From Nocardia camponoti (GTDB lineage Bacteria; Actinomycetota; Actinomycetes; Mycobacteriales; Mycobacteriaceae), in assembly GCF_014646135.1 (NCBI RefSeq), contig NZ_BMMW01000001.1, forward strand, positions 1,629,570-1,693,569: a stretch of DNA of 64,000 nt. Reading direction: 5' to 3'. Positions 51,660 to 60,885 of the stretch are shown here, in pieces. A program made the position numbers and the translations under genes. The notes beneath the pieces were generated by a model that made no database searches, was not told the DNA's origin, and saw only the letters and a program-made list of their open reading frames with translations. Within the stretch, counting starts at the first letter, position 1. Each line of letters opens with the position of its first letter.

Positions 51660-53290
51660 TGGCGCAGCGCCTGATTCACCATCTCCTCGGCAGCCGCTTG
51701 CACCTGAACGAGATGCTCATGCCCAAGAAACGACTCGGCGTAAATCTTGTACTTGTCTTCGGTGCCAGACGGTCGGGCCGCGAACCAGGCGTTTTCGGTG
51801 GTGACCTTCAACCCGCCAAGGGCGGCACCGTTGCCACGCGCGGTGGTGAGAATGCCGGTGACCGCTTCGCCAGCGACTTCGGTGCCACCGACGGCGGCCG
51901 GGTCGAGGGCGGCGAGCTTGGCCTTCTGCTCGGTGGTCGCGGTGGCGTCGATGCGCGCGTAGGCCGGGCTGCCGTGCTGACGTTCGAGCTCGCTGTAGCG
52001 CGCAGATGGTGTCTGCCCGGTGACCGCCGCGATCTCAGCTGCCAAGAGCGCCAACAGGATTCCGTCTTTATCGGTGGTCCAGACCGTGCCGTCCATACGA
52101 AGGAACGACGCGCCCGCGCTCTCTTCGCCACCGAAAGCCAAACTGCCACTGAACAATCCAGGCACGAACCACTTGAAGCCGACCGGCACCTCATACACGT
52201 CGCGCCCCAACACCCCGACAACGCGATCGATCATCGACGACGTGACAACCGTCTTGCCGACCTTGGTAAGCGCGTCCCACCACATGCGGTTGGCGATGAG
52301 GTATTCGATGGCGACAGCGAGGAAGTGGTTCGGGTTCATCAAACCGCCGTCGGGCGTGACGATGCCGTGCCGGTCGGCATCAGCGTCGTTGCCGGTCGAG
52401 ATGTCGTAGTCGTCTTTGATGCCGACGAGCCCAGCCATCGCGTGCCGCGACGACGGGTCCATCCGAATTTTACCGTCGCTATCGAGGGTCATGAAGCGCC
52501 ACGTGGGGTCGACCGACGGGTTGACCACTTCGAGTTCAAGATCGAACCGCTGCCCGATCTCTTCCCAGTAATCCACGCTCGCGCCGCCCATCGGGTCGGC
52601 ACCCATGCGAATGCCAGCACCGCGAATAGCGTCCAGGTTCAACGCGTTTGGCAGGTCAGCGACGTAAACGTCTAAGTAGTCGTATTTTTCGGCCCTAGCG
52701 AGAGCTTGCGCGAGCGAAACACGTTTGACCCCGGCCAAGCCGGTGCTCAGCAATTCGTTGGCACGCGCGGCGATCGCGTCGGTCGCGTTGGTGTCGGCGG
52801 GGCCGCCGTGCGGCGGGTTGTATTTGAAGCCGCCGTCGCGTGGCGGATTGTGCGACGGGGTGACGACGATGCCGTCGGCTTGATGGCGCGTGCCGCCCCG
52901 ATTGTGCCGCAGGACAGCGTGACTGAGCGCGGGCGTTGGCGTGTAGCGACCACGCGCGTCGACGATCGCGGTAACGCCGTTGCCCGCGAGCACTTCAAGC
53001 GCGGTGGCCCACGCCGGTTCGGAAAGCGCGTGCGTATCGCGTGCCAAATACACCGGGCCGTCGATGCCGCGCGTGGCGCGATACTCGACAATCGCCTGCG
53101 TGATGGCCATGATGTGCGCCTCGTTGAAGGCGATGTCTGCGCTGGAACCACGGTGGCCAGACGTTCCGAAAACCACCCGCTGGCTGGGCTCGGCCGGATC
53201 GGGGACGTAGCGGTAATAGGCCGTGACCAGATGCGCCACGTCAACCAGATCAGTGGGGCGAGCGGGGCGTCCTGCGCGATCGTGAGCCAT
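51656..53290 (-). CDS. pgm: Phosphoglucomutase, alpha-D-glucose specific
   Basis: 544-aa enzyme interconverting glucose-1-phosphate and glucose-6-phosphate. The FGTSGHRGSS start of the mature fold, phosphoserine loop VTPSHNPPRDGGFKYNPPHGGPAD, metal loop GNDADADRHGIV, sugar-binding GGEESAGASF and phosphate-binding RPSGTEDKYKIY are all in order. ATG at 53290 (MAHDRAGRPARPTDLVD) matches other Pgm proteins. The enzyme feeds trehalose, glycogen and envelope sugar synthesis. Confidence 0.95.
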   Translation of the reverse strand: MAHDRAGRPARPTDLVDVAHLVTAYYRYVPDPAEPSQRVVFGTSGHRGSSADIAFNEAHIMAITQAIVEYRATRGIDGPVYLARDTHALSEPAWATALEVLAGNGVTAIVDARGRYTPTPALSHAVLRHNRGGTRHQADGIVVTPSHNPPRDGGFKYNPPHGGPADTNATDAIAARANELLSTGLAGVKRVSLAQALARAEKYDYLDVYVADLPNALNLDAIRGAGIRMGADPMGGASVDYWEEIGQRFDLELEVVNPSVDPTWRFMTLDSDGKIRMDPSSRHAMAGLVGIKDDYDISTGNDADADRHGIVTPDGGLMNPNHFLAVAIEYLIANRMWWDALTKVGKTVVTSSMIDRVVGVLGRDVYEVPVGFKWFVPGLFSGSLAFGGEESAGASFLRMDGTVWTTDKDGILLALLAAEIAAVTGQTPSARYSELERQHGSPAYARIDATATTEQKAKLAALDPAAVGGTEVAGEAVTGILTTARGNGAALGGLKVTTENAWFAARPSGTEDKYKIYAESFLGHEHLVQVQAAAEEMVNQALRQ

Positions 53291-53564
53291 GGGTGGGTTC
53301 CCCTTCCGTATCGACTGCGCGCGGGAGGTCATCGGGATCATCCGCACAACCACTGAGCGGCCGCGACCGCACGGACATCGAGCATCCTACGAAGGTCGGC
53401 ACCCGACGCGGCAGCCATGCGGAGTCCTCCCCTGTGATTCATGCGGTAGTCGTTGCCCATGGTATCGAGACCCACCGACAACTTCGACGGGCGGGCAGCG
53501 CCGCAGATGTCCGAATCGAGAAGCTTACCGCGACACTCGTTTTCCGATCAGCAAACGCTCAGCA

Positions 53565-53597
53565 CAACGGCCCGCACCTAAGTGGCGCGGGCCGTTG
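53565..53597. terminator. Hairpin terminator after DHA2 exporter; rest of gap empty
   Basis: Perfect 11-bp stem (CAACGGCCCGC and complement) with an 11-nt loop, just after the exporter stop. The remaining ~270 bp of the gap (53291-53564) upstream of pgm shows no gene or structure that I recognise. Confidence 0.7.
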
Positions 53598-53609
53598 CGA
53601 GGTGGCGGA

Positions 53610-55097
53610 TTAGTGTGCGAGCACCGGCTCACCTTCAGCGGGCGCGGGCACCTTGTTCGGAACGAGGAACCCAATCACCACCGCGCCGATCACGAACGTG
53701 GCAGCGGCCCACCAGAAGCTGACGATGTAGCTTTCGATCGCCGCCTGAGCGACCGCACCGGGTCCGTGGTCGGCCACATAGTCGGTCATCGCCGATGCCG
53801 CGATCGTGCTCAACAGCGCGGTGCCGATGGAGCCGCCGACCTGCTGACTGGTGTTGACCATCGCCGACGCGACACCAGCATCCTCGTGATGCACGCCAGC
53901 GGTCGCACCCTGGAACGCCGTCGACATCGCGCCACCGAGACCAAGCCCGAGCAGCACGAGCGCGGGCAGGATGTGCGTGACGTAACCGGTGTCGATGCCA
54001 ATCTGGGTGAGCCACACCATGCCTGCCGCAGCGACGAGGAAACCGCCGCTGATCACGACCTTCGGACCGACCTTGGGCAGCAGCAACGAAGGCGCGGTTG
54101 TCGATGAGACGACCATGCCAGCGACCATCGGCAGGAACGCCAAACCGGTGGTGATCGGCGTGTAACCAAGGGTGAGCTGCATGTAGTAGGTGAGGAACAG
54201 GAAGATCGCGAACATCCCGATGCCCATGATGAACACGGTCAGATACGACGCGCCACGCATGCGGTCACCGACGATGCGCAGCGGCAAAAGCGGATGTGCG
54301 ACACGGGTTTCCAGCCAGACGAACACACCAAGCAGCGCGACGCCGCCGATCAGGAAGGCCAGGGTAATGCCATCGGTCCAGCCTGCGGATTCGGCGTGGG
54401 AGAAGCCGTAGACGATGCCGAACAGCGCGGCCGTCACAGTCACGGTGCCGGGCAGGTCGAGTTTGGGTCGATGCGTCGCGGTGTGGCGCGCGAGCAACAG
54501 CATCGCGCCGACCAGCGCGACCGCGGCGAAAACGAGGTTCACATACATCGCCCATCGCCACGACGCCCATTCGGTGAGCACACCGCCGAGCAGCAGCCCG
54601 ATCGCGCCGCCGGTGCCCGCGACCGCGCCGAAGATGCCAAAGGCCTTCGCCCGCTCGGCAGGCTCAGTGAAGGTGACCGTGAGCAGCGACAATGCCGCCG
54701 GTGCGAGCAGCGCGCCGAACACGCCCTGGCCGACGCGAGCGGCGACGAGCATTTCGAAACTGTTCGCCGCACCGCCAAGCGCGGAGGCGACCGCGAAGCC
54801 GACAAGCCCGACGATGAAGGTGTTGCGTCGACCGAATAGGTCGCTGAGACGGCCGCCGAGCAGCAGCAGCGAACCGAAGGCGAGCGCGTAGCCGGTGATG
54901 ACCCAGCTGCGGTTGGCGTCACTGAAGCCGAGATCGTGTTGGGCTGCGGGCAGCGCGATATTCACGATGGTCGCGTCGAGCACGACCATGAGCTGCGCGA
55001 TGCCGAGCACGGCGAGCACCCACCAGCGCATGGCGTGGCTGCCGCGTCGGTTGGTCCCCGCGTTCGCCTCGGCGGGCTTGTCGAGTGTGGTGGTCAT
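53610..55097 (-). CDS. MFS multidrug exporter (DHA2/EmrB-QacA type, 14 TM)
   Basis: 495-aa drug:H+ antiporter with about 14 hydrophobic segments. Conserved motifs are VLDATIVNIALPAAQHDLGFS in helix 1, WVITGYALAFGSLLLLGGRLSDLFGRRN (motif A), and GVFGALLAPAALSLL in the motif-C area. It is divergent from a TetR regulator with a perfect 15-bp palindrome between them, the common pattern of a drug-inducible efflux pair. Confidence 0.93.
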   Translation of the reverse strand: MTTTLDKPAEANAGTNRRGSHAMRWWVLAVLGIAQLMVVLDATIVNIALPAAQHDLGFSDANRSWVITGYALAFGSLLLLGGRLSDLFGRRNTFIVGLVGFAVASALGGAANSFEMLVAARVGQGVFGALLAPAALSLLTVTFTEPAERAKAFGIFGAVAGTGGAIGLLLGGVLTEWASWRWAMYVNLVFAAVALVGAMLLLARHTATHRPKLDLPGTVTVTAALFGIVYGFSHAESAGWTDGITLAFLIGGVALLGVFVWLETRVAHPLLPLRIVGDRMRGASYLTVFIMGIGMFAIFLFLTYYMQLTLGYTPITTGLAFLPMVAGMVVSSTTAPSLLLPKVGPKVVISGGFLVAAAGMVWLTQIGIDTGYVTHILPALVLLGLGLGGAMSTAFQGATAGVHHEDAGVASAMVNTSQQVGGSIGTALLSTIAASAMTDYVADHGPGAVAQAAIESYIVSFWWAAATFVIGAVVIGFLVPNKVPAPAEGEPVLAH

Positions 55098-55185
55098 AAC
55101 TCCCCTAGTGGTGGGCGAGATCGGTTCGGCGGAGCATAATTGGAGATATCCCCTCCGCTTTCGCTGTCCAAGCTATCAGATAAAC

Positions 55186-55200
55186 GGAGACACTGTCTCC
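55186..55200. promoter_or_regulatory. TetR operator palindrome GGAGACACTGTCTCC
   Basis: Perfect 15-bp palindrome, 32 nt upstream of the TetR start in the divergent gap to the MFS exporter; size and placement match TetR-family operators. Confidence 0.7.
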
Positions 55201-55231
55201 ACTTATTTCCCGTGATTGATAGGATGGTTTT

Positions 55232-55918
55232 GTGAATTCCGCCACGACCGCTGCGCCACCTCGCCGATTGCGCGCTGACGCGGCTCGCAATCAGCAGCGC
55301 ATCGTCGCGGCTGCCCGCGAGCTTTTCGCTGACCACGGCCTCGACATCACCCTCGACGACGTCGCCGAACGCGCTGGCGTCGGCGTCGGCACCGTGTATC
55401 GGCGCTTCGCGAACAAGAAGGAACTCATCACCGAAGTCTTCGAGCAACATCTGCTCGACTTCGCCGAGGCGGCCGAGCAATCGCACAACAACCCCGACCC
55501 GTGGCTCGCCCTAGTCGAGTTCTTCGAAGACGCGTGCGCACACCTGGCAACCAACCGCGGCTTCGGCGAGGTCATGCTCGAACTTGGCGACGACCCCAAC
55601 CGCTTCGCCGCCGTGCGCGACCGCATCCGTCCCTCGATCACGGCGATCATCGACCGTGCGCGCGACGCTGGCGCGATCCTGCCCGAGATCACCGCCACCG
55701 ACTTCTTCTCGCTCATCCACATGGTCACCGCGTTCGCCGAATTCGCGAGCCCGGTCAATACCGAAGCGTGGCAGCGCTATATGGCCATCACGCTCAACGG
55801 CATTCGCACCGACGCCGTCGAACGCAGGCCGCTGCTACACGCGCCGCTCACTGACAGCGAGGTTGAAGCGGCGAAGTCGGCCTGCTGCCCGCTGCCCGGG
55901 CGTCGTCGCGAGCGGTAG
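55232..55918 (+). CDS. TetR-family repressor
   Basis: 228-aa regulator: N-terminal helix-turn-helix RIVAAARELFADHGLDITLDDVAERAGVGVGTVYRRFANKKELI and a ligand-binding C-terminal domain (LVEFFEDACAHLATNRGFGEVML, then a TetR_C-like helix bundle). It starts with GTG at 55232, divergent from the DHA2 exporter; the palindrome between them is the likely operator. Confidence 0.93.
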   Translation: MNSATTAAPPRRLRADAARNQQRIVAAARELFADHGLDITLDDVAERAGVGVGTVYRRFANKKELITEVFEQHLLDFAEAAEQSHNNPDPWLALVEFFEDACAHLATNRGFGEVMLELGDDPNRFAAVRDRIRPSITAIIDRARDAGAILPEITATDFFSLIHMVTAFAEFASPVNTEAWQRYMAITLNGIRTDAVERRPLLHAPLTDSEVEAAKSACCPLPGRRRER

Positions 55919-55971
55919 CTTTTCGCCCGGTCCAGTAGCGCAGGTCACATCGCGTCCCCTATCCTGGACAC

Positions 55972-57267
55972 ATGACCAAGAACACGTGGGTGAACTGGGC
56001 GGGCGGGCAACGCTGCACGCCAGCCGTCGTCGCCGTTCCGCGCGACGTCGACGAACTCGCCGAGGTCGTCGTCACCTCCGCCCAAGCTGGGCGCGGCATT
56101 CGGGTTGCGGGCGCTGGGCACTCGTTCACCGACGCGGTCCTCACCGACGGCACCCTGCTCGACCTGCACAAACTCAACCGCGTGCTCGATGTCGACACGG
56201 CGAATCGCCAGGTTCGCGTGGAAGCGGGCATCACGTTGAACGCGGCGAGTCCGCTGCTGCACGACCACGGTCTCGCCTTCCCGAACCTCGGCGACATCGA
56301 CGTGCAAACGCTGGCGGGCGCGACCGCGACGGGCACCCACGGCACCGGTGCGCGCCTGCGCAACATCTCCGCCGCCCTCGCGTCGCTTGAGGTCTTGCGC
56401 GCCGACGGCACCCGCGTTGAACTCAACGCCGAAACCGACGCCGAAGCGTGGCGTGCGGCGCGCGTGAGCATCGGCGCGCTCGGCGTTGTCACCGCGGCGA
56501 CGCTGCAACTCGAACCGTCGTTCGTGCTGGAAAGCATCGAAAAGCCGGTGCCCGTCGAAGAAGTGCTCACCAATCTCGACCACTTCGTCGACAGCAACGA
56601 CCACTTCGAATTCTTCGCCTTCCCGCACGCGAAACAGGCGATGACCAAAGCGAATAATCGCGTTGACGCACCCGAGGAACCGCGCGGTCGATTTAGTGAA
56701 TGGCTCAACGACATCGTGTTGAGCAACCATTTCTACGACGCGCTGTGTCGACTCGGTCGCCGCATTCCCGCGACCATCCCGTCGATTCACCGCACCGCCG
56801 CCTTCGCTGGCAGCAATAACCGCCAAGTCGACCGGTCCTACCGCGTTTTCGCGACACCTCGCCTCGTGAAATTCAACGAGATGGAATACGCCATCGAGCG
56901 GGCCAACGCCGCCGACGCGGTGCGCGAAATTCTTGAGGTAGGAAAGCGATTCGCGACGCCGATGCCGATCGAGGTGCGCTGGGTCGCGCCCGACGACGCG
57001 TTCTTGTCGCCCGCTGGCGGACGCGAAACCTGCTATATCGCCGTGCACCAGTACGAAGGTATGGAGTGGGAACCGTATTTCCACGCGTGTGAAGAAGTGT
57101 TCAATCGCTATGCGGGACGGCCGCATTGGGGCAAGCGCCACTTCCAAACCGCGGAAACGCTTGCCCCCCGCTACCCGAACTGGGCCCGATTCGCCGCCGT
57201 GCGTAAGCAATTCGATCCCACCGGCGTCTTCACCAATGATTACGTGCGACGGGTGCTCGGCGAGTGA
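55972..57267 (+). CDS. D-arabinono-1,4-lactone oxidase-like FAD oxidoreductase
   Basis: 431-aa VAO/PCMH-fold flavoenzyme of the sugar-lactone oxidase group. The FAD domain reads WVNWAGGQRCTPAVVAVPRDVDELAEVV, GAGHSFTDAVLTDGTLLDL, and GDIDVQTLAGATATGTHGTG; the substrate domain ends with HWGKRHFQTAETLAPRYPNWARFAAVRKQFDPTGVF. Relatives oxidise aldono-lactones or alditols. No operon partner; substrate not defined. Confidence 0.92.
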   Translation: MTKNTWVNWAGGQRCTPAVVAVPRDVDELAEVVVTSAQAGRGIRVAGAGHSFTDAVLTDGTLLDLHKLNRVLDVDTANRQVRVEAGITLNAASPLLHDHGLAFPNLGDIDVQTLAGATATGTHGTGARLRNISAALASLEVLRADGTRVELNAETDAEAWRAARVSIGALGVVTAATLQLEPSFVLESIEKPVPVEEVLTNLDHFVDSNDHFEFFAFPHAKQAMTKANNRVDAPEEPRGRFSEWLNDIVLSNHFYDALCRLGRRIPATIPSIHRTAAFAGSNNRQVDRSYRVFATPRLVKFNEMEYAIERANAADAVREILEVGKRFATPMPIEVRWVAPDDAFLSPAGGRETCYIAVHQYEGMEWEPYFHACEEVFNRYAGRPHWGKRHFQTAETLAPRYPNWARFAAVRKQFDPTGVFTNDYVRRVLGE

Positions 57268-57276
57268 TATTTACAG

Positions 57277-57747
57277 CTAGTCGAAGCCGGGCGTGATTTT
57301 CGGCGCGGTGCGACGCCGGAATCGGCCGAGCACGTCGCGCACCGAATCGGTGACCGGCGGTTCGTCGGTGAGCCGCACCCACTGATGGTTGTCATGCTCG
57401 GTGAGGGTGATCGGGCCGGTGGCGGCGACTTCGACGGCGAAGGTGAACTGGCGCGTGCGTGTGCCGGAGCCCGCTAGGTAGTCGAATTCACCGAGGTAAT
57501 CGGTGACGCCGGTGACCTCGAGGCCCGTTTCCTCGGCGACCTCGCGGGCTAGCGCGTCGTGGAGCGACTCCCCGGATTCCACTACGCCGCTTGGCAATTC
57601 CCACAGGCCAGGCAGCGAATCGGTGGATTTTCGCCGGAGGATCAGCACCCTGCCGTGCCGGAGAATGACGGCTCCAACAACAAGGCGGCGGACCTCGTCA
57701 CGTTCAGCGTCAACACGCAGCGCGGGGTAGAGGGATTCGGAGATCAT
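57277..57747 (-). CDS. Nudix hydrolase
   Basis: 156-aa protein with a complete Nudix box (GVVESGESLHDALAREVAEETGLEV, positions about 54-78) after VGAVILRHGRVLILRRKST. It would hydrolyse a nucleoside diphosphate linked to another moiety, with Mg2+; the precise substrate cannot be told from sequence. Convergent with the flavoenzyme gene, 9 bp apart. Confidence 0.92.
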   Translation of the reverse strand: MISESLYPALRVDAERDEVRRLVVGAVILRHGRVLILRRKSTDSLPGLWELPSGVVESGESLHDALAREVAEETGLEVTGVTDYLGEFDYLAGSGTRTRQFTFAVEVAATGPITLTEHDNHQWVRLTDEPPVTDSVRDVLGRFRRRTAPKITPGFD

Positions 57748-57848
57748 CGAGTCACATCCTCTCGTCGGCTGTTCGGACTTGCCTTACTACGACGGGGCGT
57801 GCGCTTGCCAGCATAGTCTGACTTGCTGATGGTTCCGATGAATGAGCG

Positions 57849-58286
57849 TCAACTTAGGTGGTTGATTGTCACGTCATCCCAGTTGTCGGCGAGGTATTCG
57901 GCGAGCAATCGACGGTGACAGTGATGCGGTTGGTCTTCGCTGCACAGCAGCACGGCGTTGTCGACCAGTTCCGGCGAGAGCGTGTCGGCGATGTTGCGGT
58001 CGTGCAGCAGGTCGAGGTAGCGGTTCTGGTACTCGTCCCAGCCGCAGTTTTCCTTGCGATAAGCGGTGCGTAGCGCCTGGTCAGGTGCCAGATCGGTGCG
58101 GTGCAGGTAATCCATCCCGCACAGTTCGCGCGTGAAGAATTCGAGGTCATCGCGTTTGGCGAAGCCTGCGAGCTGAGATTGGTTGTTGAGCCGCACGTCG
58201 ATGAGCTTGTTCGCGCCCGATTCGCGCAGGAGCTCGAAGAATTTTCGCGCCGGCTTGCGCGTGAAGCCGATGGTGTTGATGTGCAC
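57849..58286 (-). CDS. DUF488 family protein
   Basis: 145-aa protein of the DUF488 family: INTIGFTRKPARKFFELLRESGANKLIDVRLNN, YRKENCGWDEYQNRYLDLL, and the Cys/His signature VLLCSEDQPHHCHRRLLAEYL. Function unknown. ATG at 58286. A second, more divergent DUF488 protein is encoded at 60244-60885 in a different context. Confidence 0.88.
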   Translation of the reverse strand: MHINTIGFTRKPARKFFELLRESGANKLIDVRLNNQSQLAGFAKRDDLEFFTRELCGMDYLHRTDLAPDQALRTAYRKENCGWDEYQNRYLDLLHDRNIADTLSPELVDNAVLLCSEDQPHHCHRRLLAEYLADNWDDVTINHLS

Positions 58287-58343
58287 CATGCGGGGACTCC
58301 TCACTTCGGCCGACGAAACGGATATTCCTGGCATGATGGAGCG

Positions 58344-58766
58344 ATGAAGATCCTACAGCTGATCTTGAACATCCTGTGGGTCATATTGTGCGGCTTCTGG
58401 ATGGCCGTTGGCTATGTGATCGCGGGCATCATTTGCTGCCTCCTCATCATCACGATCCCGTTCGGCATCGCATCCTTCCGCATCGCTGGCTACGTGCTGT
58501 GGCCGTTCGGGCGCACGGTCATCGACAAGCCAGGCGCGGGTGCTGGCTCGATGATCGGCAACATCATTTGGTTCATTTTCGCAGGTTGGTGGCTTGCGCT
58601 TGAACACATCCTCACCAGCATCGCGCTGGCGATCACAATCATCGGGCTGCCGTTCGCGTGGGCGAATCTGAAGCTGGTTCCGCTCGCGTTGTTCCCGCTC
58701 GGACACGAGGTCGTGAGCGACGACGAAGCGCGGGCGTTGCGCGGCGGGGTCACGATCCGGGACTGA
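58344..58766 (+). CDS. YccF-domain (DUF307) membrane protein
   Basis: 140-aa integral-membrane protein of two YccF repeats: LNILWVILCGFWMAVGYVIAGIICCLLIITIPFGIASFRIAGYVLWPFGR, then a second copy with NIIWFIFAGWWLALEHILTSIALAITIIGLPFAWANLKLVPLALFPLG. GGAG precedes the ATG at 58344. Function unknown; divergent from the DUF488 gene. Confidence 0.9.
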   Translation: MKILQLILNILWVILCGFWMAVGYVIAGIICCLLIITIPFGIASFRIAGYVLWPFGRTVIDKPGAGAGSMIGNIIWFIFAGWWLALEHILTSIALAITIIGLPFAWANLKLVPLALFPLGHEVVSDDEARALRGGVTIRD

Positions 58767-58815
58767 GTTCGCCGATTGCGGAATAGGTGCCAGGTTTGGC
58801 GCGGTTGCCTGACGC

Positions 58816-59646
58816 ATGACCTCAATTAGCGAGCTCGGACGATATGGGGTGTGGCAGCGGTTCGACCAAGCCAGCCCGGCAGCGGCGCTTGAGATCGAGC
58901 AAATCGGCTACACCACGTTGTGGATCGGCGCTTCGCCGCCGCCTGACCTGGACATCATCGAGGAGTTGTTGGAGGCGACCTCCACGTTGGTGTTGGCGAC
59001 GAGCATCGTCAACATTTGGACTTCTCCCGCCGCCGAAGTCGCGGCGTCGTTTCACCGGATCAACGCGCGCTTCCCTGGCCGGTTTCTGCTTGGCGTTGGC
59101 GTTGGCCACCCGGAACTCAACTCGCCTTACGGTCGGCCGTACCAGGCGTTGGTCGCCTACCTCGACGAACTCGACGCGGCGGGCGTGACCAAGGACCAGC
59201 GCGCGTTGGCCGCGCTGCGTCCCCGCGTGTTGCGGTTGGCGGCCGAACGGTCACTCGGCGCACTCCCCTATTTCGTCCCGACCGACCACACCGAGGCGGC
59301 ACGCGAGATCATCGGCCCCGACGCACTATTGGCGACCGAACAGATGGTGGTCATCGAGGACGACGTCGAGCGCGCCCGCGAAATCGCCCAACCGTCGGCG
59401 AACATGTATTTGGGTTTGACGAATTACGTGGCGAATTTGCGCGAACACGGCTTCACCGAGGCCGACGTGACCCCGCCGGGCAGCGACCGCCTACTGAACG
59501 CGATCATCCCGTTCGGCACCCCAAAACAGGTCGCCGAACGCGTGAACGCGCAACTGAAGGCGGGCGCGAACCACGTGGCAGTCCAGGCCCTGAACACCGA
59601 CTACCTGACCGCTTTGCGCGAATTGGCGGCAGAACTGAACGACTGA
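58816..59646 (+). CDS. LLM-class F420-dependent oxidoreductase
   Basis: 276-aa TIM-barrel flavin/F420 enzyme of the luciferase-like superfamily: YGVWQRFDQASPAAALEIEQIGYTTLWIG, LVLATSIVNIWTSPAAEVAASFHRINARFPGRFLLGVGVGHPE, and AIIPFGTPKQVAERV. Closest in style to mycobacterial TIGR03620-type F420 enzymes. Substrate unknown. Monocistronic. Confidence 0.9.
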   Translation: MTSISELGRYGVWQRFDQASPAAALEIEQIGYTTLWIGASPPPDLDIIEELLEATSTLVLATSIVNIWTSPAAEVAASFHRINARFPGRFLLGVGVGHPELNSPYGRPYQALVAYLDELDAAGVTKDQRALAALRPRVLRLAAERSLGALPYFVPTDHTEAAREIIGPDALLATEQMVVIEDDVERAREIAQPSANMYLGLTNYVANLREHGFTEADVTPPGSDRLLNAIIPFGTPKQVAERVNAQLKAGANHVAVQALNTDYLTALRELAAELND

Positions 59647-59653
59647 CGCTTCG

Positions 59654-60063
59654 TCACCCCTCGACCAGGACGATCACGTTGGTTCGCGGCACCTGGTCGA
59701 GGTAGGCGCGGAGATCGGCTGGGCCGAAGGTCGCGATGATGGCCGCGCCGATGTCGACCGCGGTGAGCGCGACCAGGCCGTCCGCAGGGCTTGGGTGCTT
59801 CTTCGCGGCGAGGGGTCGCGCGGCCGATCATTTCACCGATCCTTCGCCATGCGTGGTCGGTGTAACAGCACACGATGGCGCAATCATGAAGGGCGCGTGC
59901 GAGATTGGTGCGTGCGTGTCCCGCACGCCACGCTTGCGCGACCACGGGCGCGGGGACGACCCGGCATCCAGCGCGGCGGAACTCGTCGTGGCGCACGCGA
60001 GTAGCGAGCGTTAGATGTGGAGCAGCTAGCGCGACGAGCATGCCGCGTCGTAGACAACGTCAC
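59654..60063 (-). pseudogene. Decayed VapC-like PIN-domain gene
   Basis: Pieces of one PIN-domain protein lie in different frames on the minus strand: DVVYDAA at the start, then RAGCRVVPAPVVAQAWRAGHARTNLARALHD, and, after a frame change near 59820, ADGLVALTAVDIGAAIIATFGPADLRAYLDQVP to a stop at 59654. At least two frameshifts break it. No intact antitoxin gene is seen upstream. The stretch 60064-60243 shows nothing further. Confidence 0.6.
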
Positions 60064-60243
60064 CGTGCGCCGCGGGAGACGGGCTGCCGCACCCGCTTAG
60101 CCTCTGGCGTTGCCAGGTCGTCAGTCGGCCACTCAGCACTATCGGCCCCGGCTTCAGCCGTCGCGATCGCGTGACTTTCCGGTCAAGCACCAAGGGATTG
60201 ACCACGGCTAGGACGTCAACACCAATCAGTGCTAAAGCTGCGG

Positions 60244-60885
60244 CTACGAATCACCTCTGAGTTGTCTACGCCATGACTCTTCCGCCCGATCGCCGCGATA
60301 GTCTTCATTGACGTATGCGATTCGGCGTTCCTGACGTCTAAGCGCGTCCGCCAGCCGCTCGGACGGCGTGCGGAACAGATCCGGGTCCGCCAGCCCAAAT
60401 CGGCTCATGAGGCGCTCCATCGCATCGGTATGACTCTCAAGCTGGCCGTCGGCGTGGATGTGGCCAATCGCGGCACCGCGCTCGGTTAGCGCGCGCGCTA
60501 CCAGCACGGTCCGGTGGCAGTCCAGCGGCTCGGCCTCGGCACATAGTAAAGCGATCCGCTCGGTTCGCGCACCGTTCATTAATCGGCCTATACCACCGCG
60601 AAATTCCGGAGTCCGGGCGAGCCGCCGGTACCGCACTTGCCCATCGACATAGCAAGAGGTGTCGTCAGTGCGCGCTCCAAGCTCCTTCCCCAAAAAGACA
60701 TACCCGATACCGGTGTCTCGCAGACCGCTTCGCACCGAGCCTCGGTTGAACTGCGGCGCGAACCGACTGGCCGGAACCGAGCGGACGTCGGCCAACGCTG
60801 TCACGTCGTGTCGACGAAGCAACTCAATCAGGTCGGCAAGGTCGTGTGTGGAGTGACCGATCGTGAGTATCGATCCGGATGTCAT
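60244..60885 (-). CDS. DUF488 protein, paired with dual-OB protein
   Basis: 213-aa DUF488 protein: ILTIGHSTHDLADLIELLRRHDVTALADVRSVPASRFAPQFNR, FLGKELGAR, and IALLCAEAEPLDCHRTVLVARAL, HIHADGQLESH. It overlaps the dual-OB gene by 4 bp (ATGA), so the two are made together. The pair lies between a broken PIN gene and an integrase stump beside ssrA, a probable accessory island. A defence or nucleic-acid-processing role is only inference. Confidence 0.85.
   Translation of the reverse strand: MTSGSILTIGHSTHDLADLIELLRRHDVTALADVRSVPASRFAPQFNRGSVRSGLRDTGIGYVFLGKELGARTDDTSCYVDGQVRYRRLARTPEFRGGIGRLMNGARTERIALLCAEAEPLDCHRTVLVARALTERGAAIGHIHADGQLESHTDAMERLMSRFGLADPDLFRTPSERLADALRRQERRIAYVNEDYRGDRAEESWRRQLRGDS

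Noticed and set aside
55945..57210. Open frame of 421 codons on the minus strand
   Set aside because: Mirror of the sugar-lactone oxidase gene, which has clear FAD motifs; the mirror has none.
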